Shown: positions 1-8,476, numbered from the stretch's first letter. The stretch is 21,902 nt of DNA from an uncultured Oscillospiraceae bacterium (GCA_905233595.1 CAJOFI010000056.1:1-21902), one strand, 5' to 3'. Made by a program: numbers and translations. Notes: generated from the letters alone by a model not told the origin.

Positions 1-959
1 ATCACGTCGGCGAGCATGAGGTGGTTGTCCGTCCCGCCGGAGACGAGGCGCACCCCGTGCTCGCGCAGGGAGTCGGCGAGCGCGGCGGCGTTCTTCACCA
101 CCTGGCTCTGGTAGGCCTTGAACTCCGGCTGCAGCGCCTCCCCGAAGCAGACGGCCTTCGCCGCGATCGTGTGCATCAGCGGGCCGCCCTGGGTGCCGGG
201 GAAGACGGCGGAGTTGATCTTCTTTCTGAGCTCCTCCTTGCAGAGGATCAGCGCCCCGCGCGGGCCGCGCAGGGTCTTGTGCGTCGTGGTGGTGACGACG
301 TGGGCGTAGGGCACGGGGCTCGGGTGCACCCCCGCCGCGACGAGACCCGCTACGTGCGCCATGTCCACCATCAGATACGCGCCCACGGAATCCGCGATCT
401 TGCGCATCCTCGCAAAGTCGATGAAGCGGGGATAGGCGCTCGCGCCCGCGATGATGAGCTTCGGCCGCACTTCCTCGGCGCGGCGCTGGACAGTTTCGTA
501 GTTGATGGTCTCGGTCTCGGGATCGACGCCGTAGAACTGCGCGTCAAAGTACTTGCCGGAGATGGAGGCCTTCGAGCCGTGCGTCAGGTGCCCGCCGTGG
601 CTCAGATCCATGCCGAGGATCGTGTCGCCCGGCTTTAAGAGCGCGAGGTAGACCGCCATGTTCGCCTGGGAGCCGGAGTGCGGCTGGACGTTGGCGTGCT
701 CGGCGCCGAAGAGGCGCTTGGCGCGCTCGATGGCGAGCGTCTCCACCTCGTCCACAAACTGGCAGCCGCCGTAGTAACGCGCGCCGGGGTAGCCCTCGGC
801 GTATTTGTTGGTCAGATGGCTCCCCATGGCCTGCATGACGGCCTCGCTCACAAAGTTCTCCGACGCGATCAGCTCAAGGTGATCGCGCTGGCGCTGCAGC
901 TCGCGCAGCATGGAGCCATAGACCTCCGGGTCCTGGCGGCGAATGGATTCGTAGCTCAT
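1..959 (-). CDS. glyA: Serine hydroxymethyltransferase, C-terminus cut by window edge
   Basis: PLP enzyme that interconverts serine and glycine and passes the one-carbon unit to tetrahydrofolate in the cytoplasm. About 319 of the usual ~415 residues are present; the C-terminus lies beyond the left edge. The N-terminal half is standard: [12 protein letters not shown] near residue 30, the substrate and cofactor region [15 protein letters not shown] near residue 51, HSGSQAN near 94, the DMAHVAGL stretch near 199, and the PLP lysine in [13 protein letters not shown], about residue 228. The start is well supported: GGAGGAC lies just upstream of ATG at 959, behind a good promoter at 993-1021. It is transcribed away from the membrane phosphatase-fold gene, with a 145-bp divergent intergenic region. 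No glycine riboswitch is visible there. Identification is secure; nothing odd is seen in the part present. Confidence 0.97.
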   Translation of the reverse strand, partial: MSYESIRRQDPEVYGSMLRELQRQRDHLELIASENFVSEAVMQAMGSHLTNKYAEGYPGARYYGGCQFVDEVETLAIERAKRLFGAEHANVQPHSGSQANMAVYLALLKPGDTILGMDLSHGGHLTHGSKASISGKYFDAQFYGVDPETETINYETVQRRAEEVRPKLIIAGASAYPRFIDFARMRKIADSVGAYLMVDMAHVAGLVAAGVHPSPVPYAHVVTTTTHKTLRGPRGALILCKEELRKKINSAVFPGTQGGPLMHTIAAKAVCFGEALQPEFKAYQSQVVKNAAALADSLREHGVRLVSGGTDNHLMLADV

Positions 960-992
960 GGAAAGTCCTCCGTAATCATTAGATTTCGACCT

Positions 993-1021
993 ATTATAAT
1001 CCTTTTTCCTCCTGCTTACAA
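993..1021 (-). promoter_or_regulatory. SigA-type promoter of glyA
   Basis: Read on the minus strand, the -35 box is TTGTAA (1016-1021) and the -10 box is a perfect TATAAT (993-998), with a 17-bp spacer. The glyA ATG lies about 30 bp downstream of the -10 box, giving a short leader with its GGAGGAC ribosome site and little room for a riboswitch. Confidence 0.7.
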
Positions 1022-1045
1022 TCCGGCAAGTTTTACGAATATTTC

Positions 1046-1074
1046 TTGAACAAGTGATCGGAAGATGGTACAAT
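1046..1074 (+). promoter_or_regulatory. SigA-type promoter of the membrane phosphatase-fold gene
   Basis: TTGAAC (1046-1051), a 17-bp spacer and TACAAT (1069-1074) closely match the vegetative consensus. The downstream gene starts about 31 bp after the -10 box behind CAGGGAGG. The site is back-to-back with the glyA promoter, about 25 bp away. Confidence 0.75.
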
Positions 1075-1104
1075 CGAAATAACAGGGAAATACAGGGAGG
1101 ACTG

Positions 1105-2157
1105 ATGATGAAAAAGCTATTCAAGGCGCTGCTCGCCGTGCTGCTGGTCCTGGTGCTGGCAGTGGGCGGTCTGTTCGGCTTCCTGACGGCAACGGAGTAT
1201 AAGCCCGCGCCGGTGGAGAGCCTGGCGTTCTTCGACGTGCCCGAAAACCCCGCGCCCATCCTGCAGCCGGGGCAGAGCCTGCGCCTGCTCACCTGGAACG
1301 TCGGCTACGCCGGGCTCGGCGCGGAGTCGGACTTCTTCATGGACGGGGGCGAAAACTCCATGGCCGCCGACAGGGATACGGTCGTGCGCTACCTCTCCGG
1401 CATCGCGGCGCAGATCATGCTGGGCGACTATGACCTCGTGCTGCTGCAGGAGGTGGACCGGGATTCCAAACGCTCCTACGGCATCGACGAGGCGCCCTTC
1501 CTCTCCATCGGCCAGGCGGTGCACGCGCTCAACTACTCCTGCCCCTTCGTGCCCATCCCCGTGCCGCCCATCGGCCGGGTGCACAGCGGGCTGATGACCA
1601 CATCGGAGTACCAGATGGCTTCCGCCGTGCGCGTGGCGCTGCCCTGCCCCTTCCACTGGCCGCTCTCGACCGCGAACCTCAAGCGCTGCCTGCTCGTGAC
1701 GCGGCTGCCGATCCAGGGCAGCGACCGGGAGCTGGTGCTCGTGAACCTCCATCTCGAGGCCTACGACGACGGCGCGGGCAAGCTTGCCCAGACCGAGCAG
1801 CTCATGGGGCTTCTGGAGGAGGAGTATCGGAAGGGCAACTTCGTGATCGCGGGCGGGGACTTCAACCAGAGCTTTCCCGGGAGCCTGGAGCGCTACCCGA
1901 TCCAGAACCCCGAGATCTGGATGCCGGGGCTGCTCGAGGAGGACGCGTTGCCCGAGGGCTTTTCCTGGGTCTATGACACCGCCGTGCCGAGCTGCCGCCT
2001 CTTAAACGAGCCCTACGACGCGCACAGCACCCAGCATTATGTGATCGACGGCTTCCTCGTCTCGCCGAACGTGACGGTCAGCGCCGTCGAGACCCTCGAC
2101 CTCGGCTTTGAAAACTCCGACCACAACCCCGTGTGCATGAGCATCGAGCTGGCTTGA
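1105..2157 (+). CDS. Membrane-anchored endonuclease/exonuclease/phosphatase family protein
   Basis: A protein of about 350 residues with the fold shared by DNase I, exonuclease III and inositol-phosphate phosphatases. An N-terminal hydrophobic segment (about residues 5-28) should anchor it so that the catalytic domain faces outside the cytoplasm. Family motifs occur in the expected order: [10 protein letters not shown] (catalytic Asn), LLQEVDRDS (metal-binding Glu), VNLHLEA (catalytic His), AGGDFNQ (Asp/Asn pair) and the closing SDHNPV (catalytic His). All key residues are present, so it should be active as a Mg-dependent phosphodiesterase or phosphatase; the substrate cannot be read from sequence. 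ATG 1105 and ATG 1108 are both possible (MMKK...); GGAGG at 1096-1100 is better spaced for 1108. An upstream in-frame ATG at 1054 overlaps the promoter and is rejected. It appears monocistronic. Confidence 0.88.
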   Translation: MMKKLFKALLAVLLVLVLAVGGLFGFLTATEYKPAPVESLAFFDVPENPAPILQPGQSLRLLTWNVGYAGLGAESDFFMDGGENSMAADRDTVVRYLSGIAAQIMLGDYDLVLLQEVDRDSKRSYGIDEAPFLSIGQAVHALNYSCPFVPIPVPPIGRVHSGLMTTSEYQMASAVRVALPCPFHWPLSTANLKRCLLVTRLPIQGSDRELVLVNLHLEAYDDGAGKLAQTEQLMGLLEEEYRKGNFVIAGGDFNQSFPGSLERYPIQNPEIWMPGLLEEDALPEGFSWVYDTAVPSCRLLNEPYDAHSTQHYVIDGFLVSPNVTVSAVETLDLGFENSDHNPVCMSIELA

Positions 2158-2234
2158 GCAGTTTCAACAAATTTTCACGCTAAATTTCTACGGATCGAAT
2201 AAAAATACGCCGCGAATCCCCGGCGAACTTGATT

Positions 2235-2263
2235 TTGACCGGATCTCTTGGTAAACTGATAAA
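2235..2263 (+). promoter_or_regulatory. Probable promoter of the dehydratase operon
   Basis: TTGACC (2235-2240) and GATAAA (2258-2263) are separated by 17 bp, and the first dehydratase gene starts 27 bp downstream. The -35 box is strong and the -10 box moderate. The 2158-2290 interval also contains a small CGCCG/CGGCG hairpin (about 2210-2228) without a U-run, too weak to call a terminator for the gene before it. Confidence 0.5.
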
Positions 2264-2290
2264 AGGACATAAAAAGAAAAGAGGGATTGC

Positions 2291-3444
2291 ATGAGAGACC
2301 TGAAGCATCTGATCTACTTTGAGAATCTGCTGCAGGAGGCGAACAACGCCCTTGTCGCCCAGGCCAAGAGCGAGGGCAAGGTCTGCGTCGCCTATACCTG
2401 CGAAAACGTCCCCGAGCCGCTTTTGAATCTCGGCGACTGCGTTTCCATCCGCCTCTTCGCCCCGCACACCGGCTCCATGGATATCGCCTCGAGCGCGCCA
2501 TCGAGGGCGGCTTCAACTTTGCCGACTGCGTCATCACGCCCGACGGCTGCACGATGATGAACCGCGCGGTGGAGAATATGGAGCTGCTGCACACGATGGG
2601 GGAGGGGAACCCCAAATTCTTCCACGAGTACATGGAGATCGCCTTCAAGAACACCGAGAGCGACGTGGCGCTCGCGGTTTTGCAGTGCACGAACCACATC
2701 CTCAAGCCCCTGCACGAAAACTACGGCGTGGACGTCTCCGACGCCGCCATCCGCGAGTCGGTGGAGCGGCACAACCGCGTCTGCCGCGTCATCCGCGCGA
2801 TCGGGGAGTACCGCAAGGGCGACAAGCCCCGTATTACGGGCTATGAGTTCCATGTGCTCTGCCTTGCAAGCTACGTCTGCCCCAAGTACCTCATCCTCGA
2901 CAAGCTCGAGGAGACGCTCGAGGAGCTCAAGACCCGCGAGCCGGACGAAAAGCCCTGGCGCGCGCGGCTGCTGGTCGTCGGCTCGGAGATGGACGACCCC
3001 GGCATGATCAAGCTCATCGAGGAGCAGGGCGCGCTCGTCTGCTGCGACCGGTTCTGCTTTGGCAGCTACCCCGGGCGCGAGGAGATCGCGCTCAACGACC
3101 GGGAGGACGCGCTCACCCAGGTCTGCCGCCACTACATCCGGAACTGCCAGTGTCCGCGCATGATGAGCATGGACAAGGTCTACGGGCGCAAGCAGTACGT
3201 TGCCGAGCTTGCCAAAGAGTACGGCGCGGACGGCATCATCTACGAGCAGGTCAAGTTCTGCGACCCCTGGGCCTATGAGCGCACGCTGGGCTCGGCCATG
3301 CTGAACGCAGACTACGGCTACCCCGTGCTGTCCGTTGACCGGCCGTACAACATCGCGTCCTCCTCCGGCCAGATGCGCACCCGCGTCCAGGCCTTCGTGG
3401 AGAGCATTGAGATCAAAAAGATCCAGAGAGGAGAGCAGGCATGA
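2291..3444 (+). pseudogene. 2-hydroxyacyl-CoA dehydratase family subunit (HgdB-like), reading frame interrupted
   Basis: Member of the iron-sulfur family that includes HgdB and the BcrB/BcrC subunits. The 5' part (2291 to about 2480) reads MRDLKHLIYFENLL...CENVPEPLLNLGDC...HTGSMDI. The rest, in another frame, continues LERAIEGGFNFADC, TPDGCTMMNR, ITGYEFH, VVGSEMDD, CCDRFC, CQCPRM and VKFCDPWAYE to the stop at 3444. Cysteines in the family's conserved places (DGCT, CCDRFC, FCDPW) suggest a Fe-S ligand set. At about 2478-2485 the frames do not simply meet: residues expected between the GSMDI and LERAIEG blocks are absent, and the frames imply a loss of 3n+1 bases, probably 40-46. As written it yields a truncated 88-residue peptide, with possible restart at ATG 2554. 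It overlaps the next subunit gene by 4 bp. Substrate unknown; whether the break is real or a sequence error is open. Confidence 0.8.
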
Positions 3445-5039
3445 AAACGGTTGAAAAGCTTGTCAATCCCGTAAAACGCGCCGGTGAGCAGTCGCCGGGC
3501 AAGATCTATGACGAGAAGCTGAAGGTGCGCGCGCGGCGCGAGTGGCGCGGCGTGAAGGACACCTTCTACGATTACACCCGCTGGCTGTACCTCATGAGCG
3601 TGCTCGCGCGCTTCATCATGGTGCCGCGCAACGTCAGGGGCTTTTTCCGCTACCGCTGGATGATGAGCTATCTCTTCGTGCCCCACGGCATGGACAAGTT
3701 CACCGTCGGCCTGCGCGACGAGGCGCTGCGCATCGCCCACACCTCCTTCAACTTCGTCATTGCCGACGTGACCCAGGCCATCGCCAACGCCTTCCGGGGC
3801 GACCGCCGGGTCGGCAACGACGTCGCCTACTCCGACAAGTGCGTCATCACCGACGAAAACTCCATGGTCACCTTCATGATGGGCTTCGACACCAAAAAGG
3901 TGCACACCATCCTGCGCGAGGTGCCCGCGATGTTCGCCTCGAACATCTTCCACCAGTTCAACGTCATGCACTATCTGGACGTGGCGCAGCAGTACGGCAT
4001 CCCCGGCGACGTCTGCCCCATGCCCGAGGCCGAGGCCGGCATCTCCATCGACGACGACTTCTGCGTGCTGGGCAAGTGCGCCGTGCAGAACAACACCACC
4101 TGCGACGGCTCGCTCATGGGCAACGGCATCATCGCCAAGCGCCTCGAGCGCGAGTACGGCATCCCCACCTTCCAGCTCGCGACGCCGCTGCGGCACAAGG
4201 AGCCGGACGTCATGGACTACGCCGCGGGCGAGATCAAAAAGGCCATCGCCTTCGTCGAGGAGCACACCGGCGAGAAGTGGGACTGGGACGTGTATTTTGC
4301 CGCCGCGAAGCGCGTCAACGACGCGACCCGCTGCCGCATCGCGCAGATGGAGATCAACTCCACGCCCTATCCGCAGTTCTTCGGCGCGGCCTTCAGCCTC
4401 TATAACGACACCAACTACATGGGTAACTCCGGCCGCAACGCCGACTTCGTGACCATCGACCACAAGCTTCTGAAGCTTGCCCAGCAGGGCTACGCGGCCA
4501 GGCGCATGTACGCCAGGGAGTACCGCCACCGCTGCATCGTCTGGGGCGTACAGCCGCAGTACGTGATCGACATGCTCTATTGGATGGTGCAGTGCTGGGG
4601 CGTCGTGCCGCTGACCGACATGCTCTCCGTCATCAATACGGAGATGATCGCCGAGGAGGATACGCCCGAAAACCGCGAGCAGGCTTACCGCGACATGGCC
4701 ATGCTGAACATGGAGATGATCATGCGCAACCACACCCACGGCGGCTACAAGGTGCTCGTGGACGAGCTGTGGGAGCTCTGCGAGAAGATGAACGCCGACG
4801 TGGTCATGATGTGGGAGCACATGAGCTGCAAGGCGCTTACCGGCATGCACGGGCAGTTCGAGGAGCAGGCGCGTGCGCGCGGCATCCACATCATGTGGGT
4901 CTCGCACGACCTGTGCGACCCGCGCGTCTTCACCCGTCAGGCCATCCGCGACCAGGTGAACAACTACATGCGCACGGTCATGCGCGAGGAGCCGCTCGAC
5001 CCCTCGCTCGAGAACATCCCCGACAACGAAGCCTATTAA
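3441..5039 (+). CDS. 2-hydroxyacyl-CoA dehydratase family subunit (HgdA-like, 532 residues)
   Basis: The second, longer subunit of the dehydratase-like pair. It starts at ATGA overlapping the stop of the preceding gene, with GAGAGGAG just upstream, so translation is coupled. Cysteines lie in likely cluster-binding positions: DKCVITDEN, GDVCPMPEAEAG, FCVLGKCAVQNNTTCDGS, WEHMSCKAL and SHDLCDPRVF. The C-terminal third resembles the D-subunit fold of HgdA/HgdB and BcrB/C. An N-terminal region rich in basic and aromatic residues (about 1-100) makes it longer than the ~400-480 residues typical of the family. Known relatives catalyse radical dehydration of 2-hydroxyacyl-CoA or reduction of aromatic rings or small molecules, and depend on an ATP-hydrolysing activator (HgdC type). 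No activator gene is in this window. The substrate cannot be assigned. Confidence 0.85.
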   Translation: MKTVEKLVNPVKRAGEQSPGKIYDEKLKVRARREWRGVKDTFYDYTRWLYLMSVLARFIMVPRNVRGFFRYRWMMSYLFVPHGMDKFTVGLRDEALRIAHTSFNFVIADVTQAIANAFRGDRRVGNDVAYSDKCVITDENSMVTFMMGFDTKKVHTILREVPAMFASNIFHQFNVMHYLDVAQQYGIPGDVCPMPEAEAGISIDDDFCVLGKCAVQNNTTCDGSLMGNGIIAKRLEREYGIPTFQLATPLRHKEPDVMDYAAGEIKKAIAFVEEHTGEKWDWDVYFAAAKRVNDATRCRIAQMEINSTPYPQFFGAAFSLYNDTNYMGNSGRNADFVTIDHKLLKLAQQGYAARRMYAREYRHRCIVWGVQPQYVIDMLYWMVQCWGVVPLTDMLSVINTEMIAEEDTPENREQAYRDMAMLNMEMIMRNHTHGGYKVLVDELWELCEKMNADVVMMWEHMSCKALTGMHGQFEEQARARGIHIMWVSHDLCDPRVFTRQAIRDQVNNYMRTVMREEPLDPSLENIPDNEAY

Positions 5040-5057
5040 GGAGGGAGGACGCGAACG

Positions 5058-5225
5058 ATGAAAAAGCTGATCAAATACCCCCTGTACCTGCTGGCCGCCG
5101 CGCTCTGCTTTTTCGTGCTCACCTTTACGGTCTATTTCTTCAACCTCGATATGAAGGCCACCGCCCTCGTGGCGCCCCTGCTGGAGAAGTGGTACGACCG
5201 CATGGAGCGCAAGCAGTATATTTAG
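5058..5225 (+). CDS. Small single-span membrane protein, 55 residues, in the dehydratase operon
   Basis: Reads MKKLIKYPLYLLAAALCFFV... with one hydrophobic span (about residues 6-28), then an amphipathic tail NLDMKATALVAPLLEKWYDR ending in basic residues. The start is strongly supported by the AAGGAGGGAGG ribosome site at 5038-5048, nine bases before ATG; it follows the dehydratase stop by 18 bp and precedes the operon terminator. The basic N-terminus and charged tail suggest either a membrane-tethered partner or an uncleaved signal anchor. I do not recognise a named family. Its place as the last gene of the operon suggests it works with the dehydratase pair, for example by tethering it to the membrane, but that is inference. 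Confidence 0.7.
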   Translation: MKKLIKYPLYLLAAALCFFVLTFTVYFFNLDMKATALVAPLLEKWYDRMERKQYI

Positions 5226-5268
5226 CGCGTAGGCTTTAGCGCTTAGCGCCTGGGAATATCCTATAAGA

Positions 5269-5311
5269 ATTGCCGCATCGGGAGCTGTGCCCGGTGCGGC
5301 AATCCTTTTTT
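5269..5311 (+). terminator. Rho-independent terminator of the dehydratase operon
   Basis: A 14-bp stem (5269-5282 with 5290-5303, one G-U pair, AT-GCCGCA core) closes a 7-nt loop and is followed by six T (5306-5311). It lies between convergent operons. On the minus strand the same hairpin is followed only by ATTCTTA, so it may also weakly stop pfkB transcription. Confidence 0.9.
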
Positions 5312-5327
5312 GTCTGCTGCGGGGTGT

Positions 5328-6221
5328 TCAACGCAGGAAGTCCAGAACCTGCTGCCTGCTTTTGAGCGCCGTGCCCGCGCCGACGGCTGTCGTGCAGATC
5401 GCGCCGCAGGCGTTGGCGAAGCGCAGCGCCTCGGCGTTGGAGGCGCCGCGCAGGATTTCGCAGGCAAAGCCGGCCACGAAGTTGTCACCCGCGCCGGTGG
5501 CGTCAAGCGCCGTGACCTCGCAGGGCGGCAGCGAGAGGCTCTCTTTCGCGTTCTTGAAGAAGCAGCCCTTCGCGCCGAGCTTGATGATGACGTTCTTCAC
5601 GCCACGGCTGAGAAAAACGTCCGCCATCTCCTCCGGGCTTTCTTTCCCGGAGAAGTATCGCGCCTCATCCTCGTTGGGAGTGATGTAGTCGATCAGCGGC
5701 AAGGAATCGCGCAGATCCTCCAGCCGCAGGAAACGGAAGTTCGGCAGCGCCGATAACAGCACGGCGCGGATGATCTCCGGGTCGTCAAAGGGGGCGCGGA
5801 ACAGGGAGCCGAGGATCAGCGCCCTGCACCCGGCGAGGCGATCCGTGAAGCGCTCCGGGTGGAAGTTGCGGCGGTGGGCGCTGTTGGTGATGGATTTGCG
5901 CGTGCCGTCCTCCCGGACGAACATGGTGGTGACCGGCGTCGGATGCCCGGCGGAGCGGAGGATCCGCCCGGTATCCACCCCACAGCGCTCCAGCGCGGCG
6001 ACGATCATATCGCCGGCGGCGTCCTCCCCCAGGGAGCAGAGGATGCCGGTCGCCGTGCCGAGCTTGGCGGCGGCCATAGCCTCGTTGACCGCCTCGCCGC
6101 CCACGTTCAGCGTACCGGAGTCTGCCCGATATCCGGCGGCTGAAACGGGAACGGGGTCAAAGCCCCGGATGATGGAATCCACCAGCGCCGTTCCGACGCA
6201 CATCAGCTCGCATGCTTTCAT
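5328..6221 (-). CDS. PfkB-family carbohydrate kinase
   Basis: Cytoplasmic ribokinase-fold sugar kinase, 297 residues. It shows the PfkB N-terminal glycine motif (NVGGEAVNEA, residues 39-48), the TTMFVREDGTRK beta-clasp strand (98-109), PNEDEA (182-187), a GAKGC turn near 216, and the C-terminal anion-hole/catalytic motif DATGAGDNF (240-248, Asp246 the likely base). Substrate is not clear; fructose- or nucleoside-type ligands are possible. The start is supported by AAGGAGTG upstream of ATG 6221. It lies downstream of fbp on the same strand, 97 bp away, and may be cotranscribed with it. Oddity: around residue 158 the sequence goes from EIIRAVLLSA straight to LPNFRFLRLEDL, where relatives carry another core beta-strand (a segment ending in a D-x-K/N motif). 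An in-frame loss of about 12 codons near position 5748 is suspected. Confidence 0.88.
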   Translation of the reverse strand: MKACELMCVGTALVDSIIRGFDPVPVSAAGYRADSGTLNVGGEAVNEAMAAAKLGTATGILCSLGEDAAGDMIVAALERCGVDTGRILRSAGHPTPVTTMFVREDGTRKSITNSAHRRNFHPERFTDRLAGCRALILGSLFRAPFDDPEIIRAVLLSALPNFRFLRLEDLRDSLPLIDYITPNEDEARYFSGKESPEEMADVFLSRGVKNVIIKLGAKGCFFKNAKESLSLPPCEVTALDATGAGDNFVAGFACEILRGASNAEALRFANACGAICTTAVGAGTALKSRQQVLDFLR

Positions 6222-6239
6222 CTGAACACTCCTTGGAAA

Positions 6240-6305
6240 GTGAATCGTGAATAGTTAAGGTGTCCCCTGCGGGATAAGTCGCGAAGCGACACCGTATCTT
6301 TTCAC
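6240..6305. repeat. Interspersed 65-bp hairpin repeat, copy 1
   Basis: An AT-framed element beginning GTGAATCGTGAATAGTTAAGG and ending TTCAC, with the core GTCGCGAAGCGACACC. A closely similar copy lies at 19147-19210. The core can fold as GTCGC-GAA-GCGAC or pair GGTGTC (6259-6264) with GACACC (6288-6293); the ends GTGAA/TTCAC are inverted. It sits in the 97-bp gap between fbp and pfkB, so it will be transcribed if they form an operon. It has no coding capacity. Confidence 0.75.
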
Positions 6306-6318
6306 TGTTCCCTAAATA

Positions 6319-8343
6319 TTATAGTAGATTGTGCTTGTACAGCGGCTGGCGGCGGCTCTTGTGATCTTCGGTGACCGCACCGGCGCGGTAGGCCTCGAGC
6401 AGCAGGCGCAGATCGTCGATGCGTTCCTGGATGTCCCGCCCGATGTCCGTCTCCATGATCTTCTGGCGATCCTCCATGCGCTCGAAAATGTCGGTGGAGG
6501 AGGAGATGTCGTAATTCTCGCGGATCGCCTTCTCCCGCCCGGCGAAGGGCTGGTGCGCCACGATGCGGTAGGAGTGGGAGTTGTAGATGAGCGTATACCC
6601 CGCGATGCCCGAGGTGGGCTGGTAGGCCTTGCAGAAGCCGCCGTCGATCACGATCAGCTTGCCGCCGCCCTTGATCGGGCTTTCGCCCTTGCGCGCCTTC
6701 ACGGGGACGTGGCCGTTGATGATGTGGCAGTGCGGCCCGTGCAGACCGAACTCCTTCAGGATCCGGTCGCAGACCTCGGGGCTCTCGTAGAGCGTGTAGT
6801 AGGCGTTCTTCGGCTCCGCCCAGGCGCGCTCGTCCGCGATCAGACGGCGCTCAAAGGTGGTCATGCGGTCGCGCCCGAAGATCGGGCTGTTGCGCCCCGC
6901 CCACAAAAACCACAGAAAGTCCATGCCCAGCTTGCGCTCGGGGCTGTCGGGCTTCATGTAGTAGGCCTGCCGCGCGGCCGTGTCGGCGTAGTCGAGAAAG
7001 TCCTTGCCCCGGCGCTCCGTGCCGTCGAGCGTGAAGCCCATCAGCTCGCCCTCCGGCGTCATCGGGATGCAGCCGTGAAACAGCAGGTTCCCGTTGTAGA
7101 TCTTGTACAGGCTCCCCTTGGAGTAGAGGAAGCGCACGTGCTTTTGCAGCTTCTCACTGCGCTGGAAGGAGTCGGTCAGCTTGTCGATGACCGCGCTCTC
7201 CTCCGGCGTGAGGGCGCAGGGGTCGCGCGCATCCACGGTGGGGAAGTCCGTGTCCTCAAGCTTCCAGGTCACGCCGTCGATCGTGACGCAGCGGCGCTCG
7301 TAGTCGATCTTGTCGAGCAGCAGGCGGTCGTCCATGCCGTACTCCGGGTGCCGCAGCAGCTTCTGCCCCTCGAGCTTGAAGAGGATCACCGTGATCGCCT
7401 TGTGCATCCGCGCCGAGAGGAGCTGATCCTTCTCCGAGGGCTCGCCGCCGTTTTCCTCGGTGAGCTTGACGGCGAAGCGGCTCACGTCGCAGTCGCGGTA
7501 GACCTCGTTTGCAAACACCGACAGCGGCCGCAGGGAGATGCCGTAGCCCGTCTCCACGACCTCCAGATTATTATAATGTATGGAGTTGGAGAGCACCGTC
7601 GCCACCAGCGTCCGGCTGCCGGAGGCCGCGCCCATCCACAGCACGTCGTGGTTGCCCCACTGAATGTCCACGCTGTGGTGGCTCATGAGCGAGTCCATGA
7701 TGATGTCCGCCCGGGGGCCTCGGTCAAAAATGTCCCCCACGAGATGCAGGTGATCCACCGCCGCCCACTTGATGACCGAGCAGACCGCCGCAATGAAGGC
7801 GGGCGCCTGGCCGATCTCGATGATGGTGGAGATGATGTTCTCAAAGTAGTCCCGCTTATCGACTTCCTCCCCGTGGGTGTAGAGGAGCTCCTCGATGATG
7901 TAGGCGTAGTCCTCGGGCAGCGCCTTGCGCATCTTCGAGCGGGAGTAGCGCTCGGACACGACGCGGCAGAGCTCGATGAGCCGGTGCAGCGTGATGCGGT
8001 ACCACTCCTCCGGATCGCGGATGCGCGGCTTGAGCTCGGCGAGCTTCTCCTCCGGGTAGTAGATGAGCGTCGCGAGCTCGTCAAGCTCCGCGCGCGGCAC
8101 CGAGGTCTTGAACAGCAGGTCGAGCCGCGTGCGAATTACGCCGGAGCAGGAATTCAAAATGTGCAGAAAAGCCTCGTACTCCCCGTGCACGTCGGAGATG
8201 AAGTGCTCGCAGCCCTTGGGCAGGTTCAAGATCGCCTGTAAATTGATGATCTCGGTGCCGGCGTCCTGCACCGTGGGGTATTGGCGGGAGAGCATTTTCA
8301 GATAGCGCAGCTCCTCGGCGCTGTAGCTTCGGTGTGCTTTCAT
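6319..8343 (-). CDS. fbp: Fructose-1,6-bisphosphatase, class 3
   Basis: Gluconeogenic enzyme that hydrolyses fructose-1,6-bisphosphate to fructose-6-phosphate in the cytoplasm. At 674 residues it fits the large Firmicutes-type class 3 family (about 640-670), which has a calcineurin-like metallophosphatase core. Metal ligands are visible: SDVHGE (residues 50-55), GDIFDRG (203-209), WGNHD (229-233), and later INGHVPVKARKGESP and IDGGFCKAYQ. The N-terminal YLKMLSRQYPT and the C-terminal STDIFERMEDRQ region are also characteristic. The start at 8343 has AAAAGGAG a short distance upstream. The gene is intact. It is followed on the same strand by a PfkB kinase, which suggests a small sugar-phosphate operon. 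Confidence 0.96.
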   Translation of the reverse strand: MKAHRSYSAEELRYLKMLSRQYPTVQDAGTEIINLQAILNLPKGCEHFISDVHGEYEAFLHILNSCSGVIRTRLDLLFKTSVPRAELDELATLIYYPEEKLAELKPRIRDPEEWYRITLHRLIELCRVVSERYSRSKMRKALPEDYAYIIEELLYTHGEEVDKRDYFENIISTIIEIGQAPAFIAAVCSVIKWAAVDHLHLVGDIFDRGPRADIIMDSLMSHHSVDIQWGNHDVLWMGAASGSRTLVATVLSNSIHYNNLEVVETGYGISLRPLSVFANEVYRDCDVSRFAVKLTEENGGEPSEKDQLLSARMHKAITVILFKLEGQKLLRHPEYGMDDRLLLDKIDYERRCVTIDGVTWKLEDTDFPTVDARDPCALTPEESAVIDKLTDSFQRSEKLQKHVRFLYSKGSLYKIYNGNLLFHGCIPMTPEGELMGFTLDGTERRGKDFLDYADTAARQAYYMKPDSPERKLGMDFLWFLWAGRNSPIFGRDRMTTFERRLIADERAWAEPKNAYYTLYESPEVCDRILKEFGLHGPHCHIINGHVPVKARKGESPIKGGGKLIVIDGGFCKAYQPTSGIAGYTLIYNSHSYRIVAHQPFAGREKAIRENYDISSSTDIFERMEDRQKIMETDIGRDIQERIDDLRLLLEAYRAGAVTEDHKSRRQPLYKHNLL

Positions 8344-8377
8344 GGCTTGCGGCTCCTTTTCGCAGTCTGTTTGCTCT

Positions 8378-8406
8378 ATTTTATCATAAAACCCCGGCGA
8401 TGGAAA
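8378..8406 (-). promoter_or_regulatory. Possible promoter of fbp
   Basis: On the minus strand, TGATAAAAT gives an extended -10 (TGN plus TAAAAT, 8378-8383) with a weak -35 TTTCCA (8401-8406) 17 bp upstream. The fbp ATG is about 35 bp downstream. The extended -10 is the main support. Confidence 0.4.
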
Positions 8407-8476
8407 GATGCAATCGCGAAGATGGGCGCGAAGCTTCGGTTGATTTACACAAAAAACAAAACGAAATCCGTCAAAA

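Noticed and set aside
21..1049. Long plus-strand open frames opposite glyA
   Set aside because: The minus strand encodes an unmistakable serine hydroxymethyltransferase; the opposite frames have no family motifs and arise from GC-rich codon use.
2205..2230. Terminator after the phosphatase-fold gene
   Set aside because: Only a five-pair CGCCG/CGGCG stem without a following U-run; it overlaps the region leading to the next promoter.
5222..5250. Tandem TTAGCGC repeats after the small membrane protein
   Set aside because: Three short, imperfect copies with no wider structure; too short to call an element.
6331..8241. A 636-residue frame antisense to fbp
   Set aside because: Fbp motifs and metal ligands are intact on the minus strand; the antisense translation is low-complexity Val/Ala/Arg/Leu.
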